Positions 34,940 to 43,985 of a DNA stretch of 64,000 nt are shown piece by piece. The notes beneath the pieces were generated by a model. The model was not told the DNA's origin. It saw only the letters and a list, made by a program, of their open reading frames with translations, and ran no database searches. Source of the stretch: G963691885 sp963691885 (lineage in GTDB: Bacteria; Pseudomonadota; Alphaproteobacteria; UBA8366; Aestuariispiraceae); the NCBI GenBank assembly GCA_963691885.1, contig OY829843.1:1364001-1428000 (forward strand). The letters run 5' to 3'. Within the stretch, counting starts at the first letter, position 1. Each line of letters opens with the position of its first letter. The translations under genes and the position numbers were made by a program.

Positions 34940-35108
34940 ATTTCTCTCCTTTGTCTCCCGTTAACGACGACTATCCAAGCGACATATCTAGCCCGCCAGA
35001 TCTATATGACCAGATCCGCATAGCTAAATTCATCAATCAGGAATTCACTACATTATTTTAAACTGATGCAAATAGTTACTTGTTACTATACGCACTTGTC
35101 AAGTTTTT

Positions 35109-35126
35109 TGGATTAGTTCTAATCCA
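35109..35126. promoter_or_regulatory. Palindrome upstream of rubrerythrin (candidate Irr/Fur-type operator)
   Basis: TGGATTAG-TT-CTAATCCA has perfect 8-bp arms. It lies between irr and rubrerythrin, 170 bp before the rubrerythrin ATG and 30 bp past the irr stop. It contains TTAG..CTAA, which recalls the TTAGAA/TTCTAA halves of the iron-control element bound by Irr, but with shorter spacing. TTGACA follows on the minus strand at 35102-35097. Confidence 0.5.
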
Positions 35127-35155
35127 TCAATTTTCAGAATTTTCGCCGGACCCGA

Positions 35156-35566
35156 TCAGGCCTCGGTAAGTCGGACAACCACATCAACCCGGTCTACCCG
35201 CGTGCCCTCTGGTGCCGCAGGCAAACCAGCCATCACCACATGTTCGGACGGGATATCAATTAACTCACCAGATCGGGGGTCAAAGAAATGGTGATGCTCG
35301 TCGAGGTTCGTATCAAAATACGACCGGCCTGGATCAACAACAACTTCCCGAAGCAGCCCGGCATCCTTGAATTGATGCAAAGTGTTGTAAACCGTTGCAA
35401 GAGAGACCCTCACTTCAGCCGCCTTGGCCATCTTGTGCAGACCTTCGGCTGTCACATGACAGTCTTCACCTTCGAACAAGAGCCTGCCCAGCGCCATGCG
35501 CTGACGGGTTGGCCGCAATCCAACCGCTCTCAAACGGGCCAGGATTTTCTCAAACGGGCGTTGCAT
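35156..35566 (-). CDS. irr: Iron response regulator Irr (Fur family)
   Basis: 136 residues. A winged-helix DNA-binding part (residues 15-75: GLRPTRQRMALGRLLFEG ... SLATVYNTLHQFKDAGLL) is followed by the DEHHHFFD stretch with three consecutive His (91-93) typical of Irr, and VPVE-like dimer strands. Irr controls iron and haem genes in alphaproteobacteria and responds to haem. The N-terminal GCPWHD haem motif of some rhizobial Irr proteins is absent. It is followed on the same strand by the rubrerythrin gene, a common Irr target type. GGAGA precedes the ATG. Confidence 0.9.
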   Translation of the reverse strand: MQRPFEKILARLRAVGLRPTRQRMALGRLLFEGEDCHVTAEGLHKMAKAAEVRVSLATVYNTLHQFKDAGLLREVVVDPGRSYFDTNLDEHHHFFDPRSGELIDIPSEHVVMAGLPAAPEGTRVDRVDVVVRLTEA

Positions 35567-35762
35567 GTTGATTCTCCAGTTCCGGTATCGGTGCGCTGAT
35601 GCCCATTATATATACCCATAAATAATATAAAGCTATTCTCAATTTCGGGTTTTTTTGCAGGTCAATAAGATCTTTTCTGGAAGTTTTCAAATATGAACGC
35701 GACTTGATCAATTCGTGCATTTTTCGGCTGCGCATGTGTAAGCGACTCTGTTAGAGAGAGGC

Positions 35763-37802
35763 ATGGCAAGCAAATCCAAGAAACCAAAACCGGCGGTTAC
35801 AAAACCCTCGAGCCCGAAGGTGACAAAACGTGCCCCAGCGCGGGCACGGCCCTCACGTGCCGCCAAAACAAAAAAACCGCGCGCCAAAAAGGAACCCTCT
35901 ACAAGCGGTAGCGGCTTTGGCTGGCGCCTGACCAAAGCAGTACTTTCCCTGACAATCTGGAGTGTCGTCGCTCTTGGATTCGTTCTGGCGTATTACGCCT
36001 GGGATCTGCCCGATATTGCGCAAACCAACACAGCCGGAACACGCAAAGCGGGTTATACAATCCTGGCAAAAGACGAAACGGTGCTGGCGAGAACAGGCGA
36101 TATTTTCGGTGAAACCGTCAGCTTGAGTGAACTTCCATCCTTTGTGCCTGACGCCCTGATCGCGATCGAAGACAGGCGTTTCTACTCTCATCCAGGTGTT
36201 GATCTTGTCGGGATTGCCCGGGCGATGTGGGTGAATATTTCCGCCGGTGGGCTACGTCAGGGTGGCAGCACGTTGACCCAACAGGTTGCCAAAAACCTGT
36301 TCCTGAGCCCTGACCGAACGCTGAAACGGAAAATTCAGGAAGTCATGCTGGCCTTCTGGCTGGAACACTCTCTCAGCAAAGAACAAATCCTCGAGATATA
36401 CCTGAATCGGGTCTATCTGGGCGCTGGCGCTTATGGTGTCGATGCGGCATCCCGTCTGTTTTTCGGTCGGCCCGCAAGAGATGTAACCCTGTTTCAGGCG
36501 GCCGTTCTGGCAGGCCTGCCAAAGGCACCGTCGCGCCTGAACCCCCTGTCCTCGCCGACGGCAGCTGCAGAGCGGGCAAACCTTGTACTGGACTCCATGG
36601 TTGCGGCGGGCAGTCTGTCTGCCTCCGACGCAAAAGCGGCCAAGCGAAATACGGTTGCCACAAAGGCGCCGGGCGGCAGCGACCGTTCTGGCCGCTACTT
36701 TGCGGATTGGGTTGTGGGCCGGGCGGCAGACACCGTTGGTAATTCTGACCAGGATCTCATCATCCAGACTACCCTGGATCCCGCCCTGCAAAAATTGGCA
36801 GAGGAGAGTGTCAAACGCGCGGCGTCTGGAATGCGTGAAGGTGGTGCCCGTCAGATTGCAATTGTCGCGATGGATCCCGATGGGGCGGTCAGGGCCCTGG
36901 TTGGGGGTACAAACTGGCTGAAAGCACCGTTCAATCGGGCCGTTCACGGGAAACGGCAACCCGGATCCACCTTCAAACTGTTCGTCTATCTGGCAGCGCT
37001 TGAAGCCGGTATGCAGCGGTCTGAATTGGTCGATCCCAGGAACATCAATCTGGGGGGGTGGTCGCCAAGCGATTTTGCCGCGACGCCGACAACGCCTGTT
37101 ACCCTGGAAGAGGCATTTATAAGGTCCCTCAACACCGGCGCGGTGGTCGTCGGCGAGAAGGCCGGACGGGATGCAGTTATAAACATGGCGCGACGTCTTG
37201 GCGTAGCATCATCGCTTTCGCCGGATCGATCCCTTGCACTGGGTGTTCATGACATGACCTTGCTGGAGATGACCGGCGCATATGCCGCTGTCGCAAATGG
37301 GGGCTATGCCGCCTATCCTTATGGGGTACGCCAGATACAGGACCGACAGGGTAAGTCGCTATTTACCAGATCCGGGCAGGGGAATGACCGGTTGTTCGCT
37401 GCGACAATCGGTGCGGATATGGACGTAATGCTGAAATCCACCATCCGGGAGGGAACCGGGCGGCGTGCAACAATAGAAAGAACGGCGGGCGGCAAAACCG
37501 GTACGACGCAGGATTACAGGGATGCCTGGTTCGTTGGATACACAAATGACCTCGTCACGGGGGTTTGGGTTGGCAATGATGATGCAACCCCTATGCAAAA
37601 GGTGACCGGCGGATCCCTGCCAGCAGAGATCTGGAAAGACTTCATGGTTCGCGCAATTACCATGCGCCCGGAACGTCCGACACCCTACACGGGAACAACG
37701 CCAGTCACTGAGACACGATCATTGCCCCAAAGCATTCTCGACGCAATTAGCTCAGGGCCAGAGACACCCCCGGCGCCCGCCGAACCGCCCCATAGGGACT
37801 AA
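35763..37802 (+). CDS. Penicillin-binding protein 1A (transglycosylase/transpeptidase)
   Basis: 679 residues; class A PBP that polymerises and cross-links peptidoglycan. A Lys/Ala/Pro-rich cytoplasmic tail (1-48) precedes one membrane anchor (58-80). The GT51 domain has AIEDRRFYSHPGVD (134-147) and QGGSTLTQQVAKNLF (166-180). The transpeptidase domain has SxxK at Ser402-Lys405 (PGSTFK), SLN at 455-457 and KTGTT at 578-582. AGAGAGG precedes ATG 35763. Its last 4 nt overlap the 3' end of the converging ankyrin gene. Confidence 0.95.
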   Translation: MASKSKKPKPAVTKPSSPKVTKRAPARARPSRAAKTKKPRAKKEPSTSGSGFGWRLTKAVLSLTIWSVVALGFVLAYYAWDLPDIAQTNTAGTRKAGYTILAKDETVLARTGDIFGETVSLSELPSFVPDALIAIEDRRFYSHPGVDLVGIARAMWVNISAGGLRQGGSTLTQQVAKNLFLSPDRTLKRKIQEVMLAFWLEHSLSKEQILEIYLNRVYLGAGAYGVDAASRLFFGRPARDVTLFQAAVLAGLPKAPSRLNPLSSPTAAAERANLVLDSMVAAGSLSASDAKAAKRNTVATKAPGGSDRSGRYFADWVVGRAADTVGNSDQDLIIQTTLDPALQKLAEESVKRAASGMREGGARQIAIVAMDPDGAVRALVGGTNWLKAPFNRAVHGKRQPGSTFKLFVYLAALEAGMQRSELVDPRNINLGGWSPSDFAATPTTPVTLEEAFIRSLNTGAVVVGEKAGRDAVINMARRLGVASSLSPDRSLALGVHDMTLLEMTGAYAAVANGGYAAYPYGVRQIQDRQGKSLFTRSGQGNDRLFAATIGADMDVMLKSTIREGTGRRATIERTAGGKTGTTQDYRDAWFVGYTNDLVTGVWVGNDDATPMQKVTGGSLPAEIWKDFMVRAITMRPERPTPYTGTTPVTETRSLPQSILDAISSGPETPPAPAEPPHRD

Positions 37803-38407
37803 TCGGGCGCGCCCGCCTGAACCAGCATGTTTTCGATCCGGCGGTCTCTGGCGTCACGCGCATAGCCCATAATTGATTTCCCGGTATAGTCCCGAACCGA
37901 CAAATCGGGGCCAGCCGCCAGCAATATTTCAACAGCGATGGTGTCATCTTTACGAATGGCAGAAACAAGGGGTGTCTCACCGCGTCTGTTTTGCGCATTC
38001 ACGTTTGCACCAAGCTCAATTAGCAATTCAATAGAATCGTACGCCCCTTCGCCAGCCGCCCAATGAAGAGGGGTATTCCCGCCCTTGTCCCCTATTTCCA
38101 GTCCGGCCCGCTGCTCGACCAGCAATTCAATAATGTCCAGCTGCTGCACTCTGGCTGCATCAATCAGCAGAGTAAAACCGTCAAGGTTTGCATCATTGGG
38201 ATTCAACCCCCTGAGCAGAAGGCTCCGCAGTGCGTCGTAGTCGCCGTTCTGTATCGCTTTTCGTTCAGGCGGTGTGCCACCAAAAACCGTTTGTGCCTGA
38301 ACCGGAAAATACATCGAGCACACAAGGGCGACCACCAAACCAGCAAACAGGACGCGAAGTGATCCGCCGGTCGAACTGACCCCAAAAATCAACGGCTTTT
38401 TGTTCAT
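37799..38407 (-). CDS. Exported ankyrin-repeat protein
   Basis: 202 residues. A signal-anchor or signal peptide (about residues 12-38, ending VQAQ) implies export. Then four or five ankyrin repeats follow: NGDYDALRSLLLRGLNPND, DGFTLLIDAARVQQLDIIELLVEQ, GGNTPLHWAAGEGAYDSIELLIELG, RGETPLVSAIRKDDTIAVEILLAAG and a final partial repeat. They mediate protein contacts. GGGAGG before ATG 38407 sets the start. Partner unknown. Confidence 0.87.
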   Translation of the reverse strand: MNKKPLIFGVSSTGGSLRVLFAGLVVALVCSMYFPVQAQTVFGGTPPERKAIQNGDYDALRSLLLRGLNPNDANLDGFTLLIDAARVQQLDIIELLVEQRAGLEIGDKGGNTPLHWAAGEGAYDSIELLIELGANVNAQNRRGETPLVSAIRKDDTIAVEILLAAGPDLSVRDYTGKSIMGYARDARDRRIENMLVQAGAPD

Positions 38408-38513
38408 TGTTACCTCCCTCACGTCGCTATATGGGAATAGCGCTCGTTGATTTTTATGGGAAATCGGCACGAGAAGAAAGCCAGTTGTACCTTAGGTGAT
38501 GCCAATGTTGCGT

Positions 38514-39272
38514 TCAGTCAGGCTGTCGTTTCAGCCAGTCTAGTACAGCATCCAGTGTAAACACTTCCAATGCGGCCGTTTTGGGTGGTCTGTCGACCAT
38601 AATGACCGGCAAACCCGCTTCCCTTGCGGCAATCAGCTTGGCCTGTATCAGCTCCCCGCCGCTGTTCTTTGTGACCAGGACATCAATCCGGTGCTTTTCC
38701 AAAAGCGCGCGCTCATCACTTAAATCGAACGGTCCCTTCCCCAGAATGAGGACGGTTTCCTGCTGCGGCAAAATCCGGCCCGGGTCCTGCGGCGGATCAA
38801 TCATGCGGATGGCAAGCGCCACCCCCCCCACGCCGTAAAAGGCGGATAATTCCTGAACGCCAATGGTCAGAAAGGCCGTTTTCCCGACTTTTGGCAGCAG
38901 CGCCGCCGCCGCCTCAAGATCCGGAACATGATGCCAGTTATCCCCGTCCTGCGCGGTCCAGGCGGGTCGATCAAACCGCAACAGAGGCACATCCACGCGT
39001 TTACAGGCCGCTACTGCGTGACGGGATATCTGCGCCGCAAAAGGATGCGTCGCGTCAATGACAGCATCCACGCTGTTCGCATCAAGATAGCTCACCAAAC
39101 CATCAATACCGCCAAACCCGCCCTGCCGGATCTCGCCCGCCGGACGGGCCGGCCTGCGGGTTCTGCCCGCAAGCGAGGTTGTCACCCGACAGGCTGGACC
39201 ATCATCCTGGTGAAGGCGCTCAGCCAAATCAAACGCATCGCGGGTGCCGCCCAGGATCAGGACATGTTTCAA
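38514..39272 (-). CDS. cobK: Precorrin-6A reductase
   Basis: 252 residues. It reduces (cobalt-)precorrin-6A in cobalamin synthesis. Family signs: HVLILGGTRDAFDLAERL at the N-terminus, VIDATHPFAAQIS, AFLTIGVQELSAF, ILGKGPFDLSDERALLEKH and VTKNSGG. The only start matching the family's beginning is TTG 39272 (reads MKHVLILGG) with AAGGA about 10 nt upstream; the frame is open further up but that part overlaps cbiD. It follows cbiD by 28 bp on the same strand. Confidence 0.9.
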   Translation of the reverse strand: MKHVLILGGTRDAFDLAERLHQDDGPACRVTTSLAGRTRRPARPAGEIRQGGFGGIDGLVSYLDANSVDAVIDATHPFAAQISRHAVAACKRVDVPLLRFDRPAWTAQDGDNWHHVPDLEAAAALLPKVGKTAFLTIGVQELSAFYGVGGVALAIRMIDPPQDPGRILPQQETVLILGKGPFDLSDERALLEKHRIDVLVTKNSGGELIQAKLIAAREAGLPVIMVDRPPKTAALEVFTLDAVLDWLKRQPD

Positions 39273-39300
39273 CAGAGCATCATCCTTCTTTTCTCTCGCC

Positions 39301-40401
39301 TTACGGCTCTTCAGCCCCGACATGGCCCAGAACCTGACCTTTGCGGTCAACCAGCAGAATATCCAACACTTCCACACCAGCGCCACCGCCGAGTGTTGCC
39401 AACGCCGTTTCACGGGCCTGGCGACCGATCATCTCAACAAGGTCGAGATGACCAGCCCGATCCAGCACCTCTGCAGCTGTATTCGCACCTCGCACCGCTT
39501 CGCACAGCGCCGCGTCCCCGCCCAATTTACCGACCAACGCGGCAAGCTTGTCAAAATCCACCTGAGAGCGCGCGGAATGCAGATCCAGATTGCCCTGGGC
39601 CAACTTAACAAGTTTCGCAAAACCGCCTGAGATGGTCACCCGTTTCACCGGGTTCCTGCGCAGGTATTTCAGCATGCCGCCCGCAAAATCCCCCATGTCG
39701 AGCAGCGCCTCATCGGGCAGATCAAAAAGGGATTGGACAGCTTTTTCAGACATGTTGCCTGTTGATCCGGCAACATGGGTAAACCCATTTGCACGGGCGA
39801 CATCAATCCCGCGATGGATCGAATGGATCCAGGCCGAACAGGAAAATGGCACGACAATACCTGTCGTTCCCAGGATTGAGATGCCGCCTACAATACCCAG
39901 TCTTGGATTCCAGGTCTTCAGCGCCAGTTCCTCGCCGCCGGGTACAGAAATAACGACCTCGAAATTAACGGGGGTATCATACCGTCCGGCAAGCTCGGTC
40001 AGTGTCTTTGTGATCATCTCACGCGGCACCGGGTTTATCGCCGGCTCCCCGACATCCAGCGGCAATCCAGCCTTGGTCACTGTCCCAACACCGGGCCCTG
40101 CCTGGAACGAGATGCCGGATCCCGGCTGACCAAAAGATATTTCCGCAAAGATACGGGCACCATGGGTAACGTCGGGATCGTCGCCCGCATCTTTGACGAC
40201 ACAGCAGCGCGCAGAGTCCGGTGACAATACTGCGTCTTCAATTGCAAATTCAGGTGTCTCACCCCTTGGCAGGGTGATGGAAATCCGGTTCGGAAATTCG
40301 CCGGTGACCAAGGCCTGACAGGCCGCACCCGCAGCCGCCGTGGCGCAAGACCCGGTGGTCCATCCCGACCTCAATTCTCCATCAGGTTTGCGCGCCGTCA
40401 T
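39301..40401 (-). CDS. cbiD: Cobalt-precorrin-5B C1-methyltransferase CbiD
   Basis: 366 residues. CbiD methylates C1 in the early-cobalt route. The family start RSGWTTGSCATAAAGAACQAL, KDAGDDPDVTHGARI, NPVPREMI, ILGTTGIVVPFSCSAWIHSIHRGIDVA and GFAKLVKLAQGNLDLHS are clear. In the oxygen-dependent pathway CobF does this step, so its presence points to the oxygen-independent type. It is divergent from cobA with 118 bp between. Confidence 0.95.
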   Translation of the reverse strand: MTARKPDGELRSGWTTGSCATAAAGAACQALVTGEFPNRISITLPRGETPEFAIEDAVLSPDSARCCVVKDAGDDPDVTHGARIFAEISFGQPGSGISFQAGPGVGTVTKAGLPLDVGEPAINPVPREMITKTLTELAGRYDTPVNFEVVISVPGGEELALKTWNPRLGIVGGISILGTTGIVVPFSCSAWIHSIHRGIDVARANGFTHVAGSTGNMSEKAVQSLFDLPDEALLDMGDFAGGMLKYLRRNPVKRVTISGGFAKLVKLAQGNLDLHSARSQVDFDKLAALVGKLGGDAALCEAVRGANTAAEVLDRAGHLDLVEMIGRQARETALATLGGGAGVEVLDILLVDRKGQVLGHVGAEEP

Positions 40402-40519
40402 CCCAAATTCACGCCAGACTCAATTCAAGTTCCAGAGGCATTCCGACTTGCGCCAAAATGAACAATTATTGCCGCAGAATAGTCTGGGCGTCAGCGCAGG
40501 ATACCCCTAAACTTATGGA

Positions 40520-41356
40520 ATGGTCATGCGCTTTCCAGAAGAAATGCCGGTCTTTGAAACAGGCTGGGTATGGTTGGTCGGTGCGGGCCCGGGGGATCCG
40601 GGCCTGCTGACCCTGCATGCGCTAAACGCACTCTCGCAGGCCGATACAATTGTGTATGACGCGCTGGTGGATGAACGCATTCTCGGATTGGCCGAAACGG
40701 GCACAGAACTGATCTATGCGGGGAAGCGCGGCGGTCGCCCCTCTCCCAAGCAACGCTCTATCTCAGCCCGGTTAGTCGAACTCGCCAGGGCCGGACGAAA
40801 GGTGTTGCGGTTGAAAGGTGGCGACCCCTTCGTCTTCGGGCGAGGCGGCGAGGAAGCACTGGAACTGGTTCGCTGCAACATTCCGTTCCGCGTCATTCCA
40901 GGCATCACAGCTGGCATCGGCGGCCTGGCCTATGCCGGTATCCCCGCCACGCATCGCGTTGTGAATTCTGCCGTTACCTTTGTCACAGGACACGGCACAA
41001 CGGGCGATGTGCCAGATGGGTTGAACTGGCAGGCCCTGGCCCAGGGCTCACCCGTCATCATTTTTTATATGGCGCTCAAGCATCTGGAAGAAATTGCCAA
41101 CCGCCTTACCGCCGGGGGAAGGTCACCTGGCGAACCGGTGGCCATTGTTTCAAAGGCCGCCACCCTTGATCAGCAAATACACATCACCACACTGGGCGAG
41201 GCCCCATCGCTTTCCAACTTGATTGATCCGCCTGCAATCATCGTTGTGGGCCAGGTGGTAACACTCCGCGAGGGGCTGGACTGGCTTGGCGCGCTCCACG
41301 GTAAACAGCTTAATCCCGACCCGCTGGGCATTGTGGATGATCGCGCCCTTGGGTGA
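40520..41356 (+). CDS. cobA: Uroporphyrinogen-III C-methyltransferase (SUMT)
   Basis: 278 residues. It adds two methyls to uroporphyrinogen III to give precorrin-2, the entry to cobalamin. WLVGAGPGDPGLLTLHAL, YDALVDERIL, GKRGGRPSPKQ, LKGGDPFVFGRGGEEALEL, VIPGITAGIGGLAYAGIPATHR and TGHGTTGDVP are the standard motifs. No CysG N-terminal dehydrogenase/ferrochelatase domain is present. It leads a plus-strand operon with cbiA, ycgN-like, metallopeptidase and a transporter gene. Confidence 0.96.
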   Translation: MVMRFPEEMPVFETGWVWLVGAGPGDPGLLTLHALNALSQADTIVYDALVDERILGLAETGTELIYAGKRGGRPSPKQRSISARLVELARAGRKVLRLKGGDPFVFGRGGEEALELVRCNIPFRVIPGITAGIGGLAYAGIPATHRVVNSAVTFVTGHGTTGDVPDGLNWQALAQGSPVIIFYMALKHLEEIANRLTAGGRSPGEPVAIVSKAATLDQQIHITTLGEAPSLSNLIDPPAIIVVGQVVTLREGLDWLGALHGKQLNPDPLGIVDDRALG

Positions 41357-41366
41357 CACCAGGCCG

Positions 41367-42704
41367 ATGGGCCCACGACCAAACGGTTTGATCATCGCCG
41401 CCCCGTCCAGTGGTTCCGGCAAGACATTGATCACCCTTGGACTGTTGCGCGCTCTCAACAAGGCCGGATTTGAAACCGCACCTGCCAAGACAGGCCCGGA
41501 CTATATCGATCCCGCCTTCCTTTCAGCGGCGGCGGGTCGCCCCGCCATCAATCTCGACCCATGGGGCATGGGAATGGCAACCCTGAACAAAAGCATTGAA
41601 CTCGCGACGGCCGACGCAACCCCTGTTCTGGTCGAAGGCGTCATGGGCCTGTTTGACGGGGCGGCGGACGGGACGGGTTCAACAGCAGATCTCGCCGCAC
41701 TGACCGGTTGGCCCGTGATTCTGGTGGTTGACGCAAAACGCCAGTCGGGTTCGGTCGCCGCCCTCATACACGGATTCATGACCTACCGGTCCGATATCCA
41801 TGTCGCGGGCATCATCCTTAATCGGGTTGGCAGCGTGCGGCACCGGCTGATCATCGAAGACGCCGTGGAAACACTCTCCAACGCCCCAACGATCCTGGGT
41901 GCGATTCGGGAAGAAAAGGACATCGCCGTTCCGTCCCGGCATCTGGGTCTGGTTCAGGCGTCAGAACAGAAGAATCTTGAACACATCATCGATACTGCCG
42001 CTTCCCTGGTTGCCAAGACCATCGATCTGAACCTTGTCAAATCGATGTTTGCCCCGGTCAAAGGGCCAACAGACGAATCGGGTAAGCAGCCTTTTTTTCA
42101 GCCATTAGGGCAAAAAATCGCTATAGCGCAGGACGTGGCATTTGCCTTCGCTTATGACGGATTGCTGCAGTATTGGCGGACAATAGGCACGGAAATTCTT
42201 CCCTTCAGTCCACTTGCGAATGAGGCACCATCAAGGGATGCCGATGCGATCTATCTGCCGGGGGGATATCCCGAACTCCATGCAGGCAAACTTGCCGAGA
42301 GTTCAGCTTTCCTGGATGGGTTGCGGCAGGCCGCTTCGCAAAACAAACCGATTTACGGGGAATGCGGCGGTTATATGGTTTTGGGAGATACCCTGATCGA
42401 CAAGAGCGGCACCCGCCATAAGATGTCTGGCCTGCTACCTGTGACAACGTCTTTCGAGAACCCAAAGCGCGCGCTGGGTCTACGCAGCGCTGTACTCCAG
42501 AGTGATTGTCTGGTGGGCAAGACTGGCGATCGCTTCCGTGCCCATGAGTTTCACTACACGTCGGTTGTGGATAACGACAAACACCCGAATGCTGTTGCGC
42601 TCTTCACTGTGAGTGATGCAAAGGGTGAGGATCTTGGTGTGGTCGGCCATATCAACGGATCGGTTGCAGGCTCCTTCATTCACCTGATAGACCGTGCCCC
42701 ATGA
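41367..42704 (+). CDS. cbiA: Cobyrinic acid a,c-diamide synthase
   Basis: 445 residues. It amidates the a and c side chains using glutamine and ATP. The N-terminal ATP domain has GLIIAAPSSGSGKTLIT, KTGPDYIDPAFLSAAAGRPAINLD and EGVMGLFDGAADGTGSTADLA. The C-terminal glutaminase domain has YLPGGYPELHAGKLAES and the nucleophile Cys in YGECGGYMVLG, with a final His in FIHL. ATG 41367 lies 10 bp after cobA. Its stop overlaps the next ATG (ATGA). The enzyme acts on cobyrinate in both pathway types; hydrogenobyrinate use cannot be excluded. Confidence 0.94.
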   Translation: MGPRPNGLIIAAPSSGSGKTLITLGLLRALNKAGFETAPAKTGPDYIDPAFLSAAAGRPAINLDPWGMGMATLNKSIELATADATPVLVEGVMGLFDGAADGTGSTADLAALTGWPVILVVDAKRQSGSVAALIHGFMTYRSDIHVAGIILNRVGSVRHRLIIEDAVETLSNAPTILGAIREEKDIAVPSRHLGLVQASEQKNLEHIIDTAASLVAKTIDLNLVKSMFAPVKGPTDESGKQPFFQPLGQKIAIAQDVAFAFAYDGLLQYWRTIGTEILPFSPLANEAPSRDADAIYLPGGYPELHAGKLAESSAFLDGLRQAASQNKPIYGECGGYMVLGDTLIDKSGTRHKMSGLLPVTTSFENPKRALGLRSAVLQSDCLVGKTGDRFRAHEFHYTSVVDNDKHPNAVALFTVSDAKGEDLGVVGHINGSVAGSFIHLIDRAP

Positions 42705-43213
42705 AAAAAGACAGACCTTTCTGGGAGGCAAAATCCCTCACCCAGATGACGAAAGCGGAATGGGAAAGCCTTTGCGATGGGTGCGGGCAATGCTGCCTGC
42801 ACAAGATTGAAGATGTCGATACGGGCGAGGTCGCGGTTACCGATGTCGCCTGCCTCTATCTGGATCTGGAAACCTGCCAATGCCGGGATTATGCGAACCG
42901 CTCAACCAACGTGCCCGATTGTGTCACTCTGACCGCCGCAACAGTCGATGAATTGTACTGGATGCCCGAAACCTGCGCCTACCGACTTCTGGCACAGGGA
43001 GACCCGCTGCCCGGCTGGCATCCCCTGATTTCTGGCGACCCGGACACGGTCAAAGAGGCTGGCATATCGGTCTATGGTAAAATCGTCTCCGAGGCGGATG
43101 TTGAAGATTTGGAAGAGCATGTGACCGGATGGCTGGAAAATAAAAAGCCGCTGCTGCAGAGGATGCAGGAAAATCATCGCCGCCGTTCCCGCCCCCGTGC
43201 TTCAAAAAAATAA
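42701..43213 (+). CDS. YcgN/UPF0260-family cysteine-rich protein
   Basis: 170 residues. FWEAKSLTQMTKAEWESLCDGCGQCCLHKIED with clustered cysteines, ACLYLDLETCQCRDYANR, PDCVTLT and LPETCAYRLL-like stretches identify the UPF0260/YkgJ-type group, thought to bind a metal or Fe-S cluster through these Cys residues. The role is unknown. It overlaps cbiA (ATGA) and its stop overlaps the next start (TAATG), so it belongs to the cobA operon. Confidence 0.88.
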   Translation: MKKDRPFWEAKSLTQMTKAEWESLCDGCGQCCLHKIEDVDTGEVAVTDVACLYLDLETCQCRDYANRSTNVPDCVTLTAATVDELYWMPETCAYRLLAQGDPLPGWHPLISGDPDTVKEAGISVYGKIVSEADVEDLEEHVTGWLENKKPLLQRMQENHRRRSRPRASKK

Positions 43214-43971
43214 TGCTCAATCTTGCCCGACTTCGCGGAATCGAGGCTTCATGGCCTATGTTCATGCGCCAGAAAATCGATCCCGACCTGCAGGTACAGG
43301 ATGGTGACAGGACCATTCCGGTCGTTCTGCGTCGTCATCCAAAGGCACGCCGCCTGACGCTTCGGATTGATCCCAAGGGTGATGGCGCAATTCTGACCGC
43401 ACCGCCAAATCTTGGCATTCGCCGGATAACGCGCTTTCTGGAAGAGCACAGCGACTGGGTCTGTGAGAGTGTCGGAAAACTGCCCCCCAGGTCAGTTTTT
43501 GCTGATGGTGAGAGCCTTTCCGTTTTGGGCGAAAATCTTGTCATTCGCCATGACCCGGATCTGCGCGGTCCGTGCAAAACAGACAACGATACTCTGATCG
43601 TCGGTGGTGACGAACCCCATCTTCAGCGCCGCATTCGCGACTTTCTGAAACGCCGTGCCCGCGATGAAATCACGGAACAGGTCTCAGCGCTGTGCAAGGC
43701 CAATGGCCTGAAAGCGGGCCGTATCACGATGCGGGACCAATCCAGCCGCTGGGGCAGTTGTGCGGCCAATGGCAACCTTTCCTTCAACTGGCGTTTGGTC
43801 TGTGCACCCTCGGAAGTATTGACCTATGTCGTTGCGCATGAGGTCGCGCATTTGCGACATATGGATCATTCACCGGCGTTCTGGCGATTTGTCGGGGATT
43901 TGTATCCGGGTTGGAAACCCGCCAAAAACTGGCTGTCCCACAACGGCGCCAGCCTGCATCGCATCGGCTGA
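43213..43971 (+). CDS. M48-type zinc metallopeptidase domain protein (YgjP-like)
   Basis: 252 residues. The zinc motif VVAHEVAHLRHMDHSPAFW (HExxH with a downstream His) plus RHPKARRLTLRIDP, ITMRDQSSRWGSCAANGNLSFNWRLV are the signature of the DUF45/YgjP-type family. A cytosolic peptidase is inferred; no substrate is known. The ATG shares its A with the previous stop codon. Placement behind cbiA is typical of operon hitch-hiking rather than evidence for a cobalamin role. Confidence 0.9.
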   Translation: MLNLARLRGIEASWPMFMRQKIDPDLQVQDGDRTIPVVLRRHPKARRLTLRIDPKGDGAILTAPPNLGIRRITRFLEEHSDWVCESVGKLPPRSVFADGESLSVLGENLVIRHDPDLRGPCKTDNDTLIVGGDEPHLQRRIRDFLKRRARDEITEQVSALCKANGLKAGRITMRDQSSRWGSCAANGNLSFNWRLVCAPSEVLTYVVAHEVAHLRHMDHSPAFWRFVGDLYPGWKPAKNWLSHNGASLHRIG

Positions 43972-43985
43972 GAAACGGCACAGAT

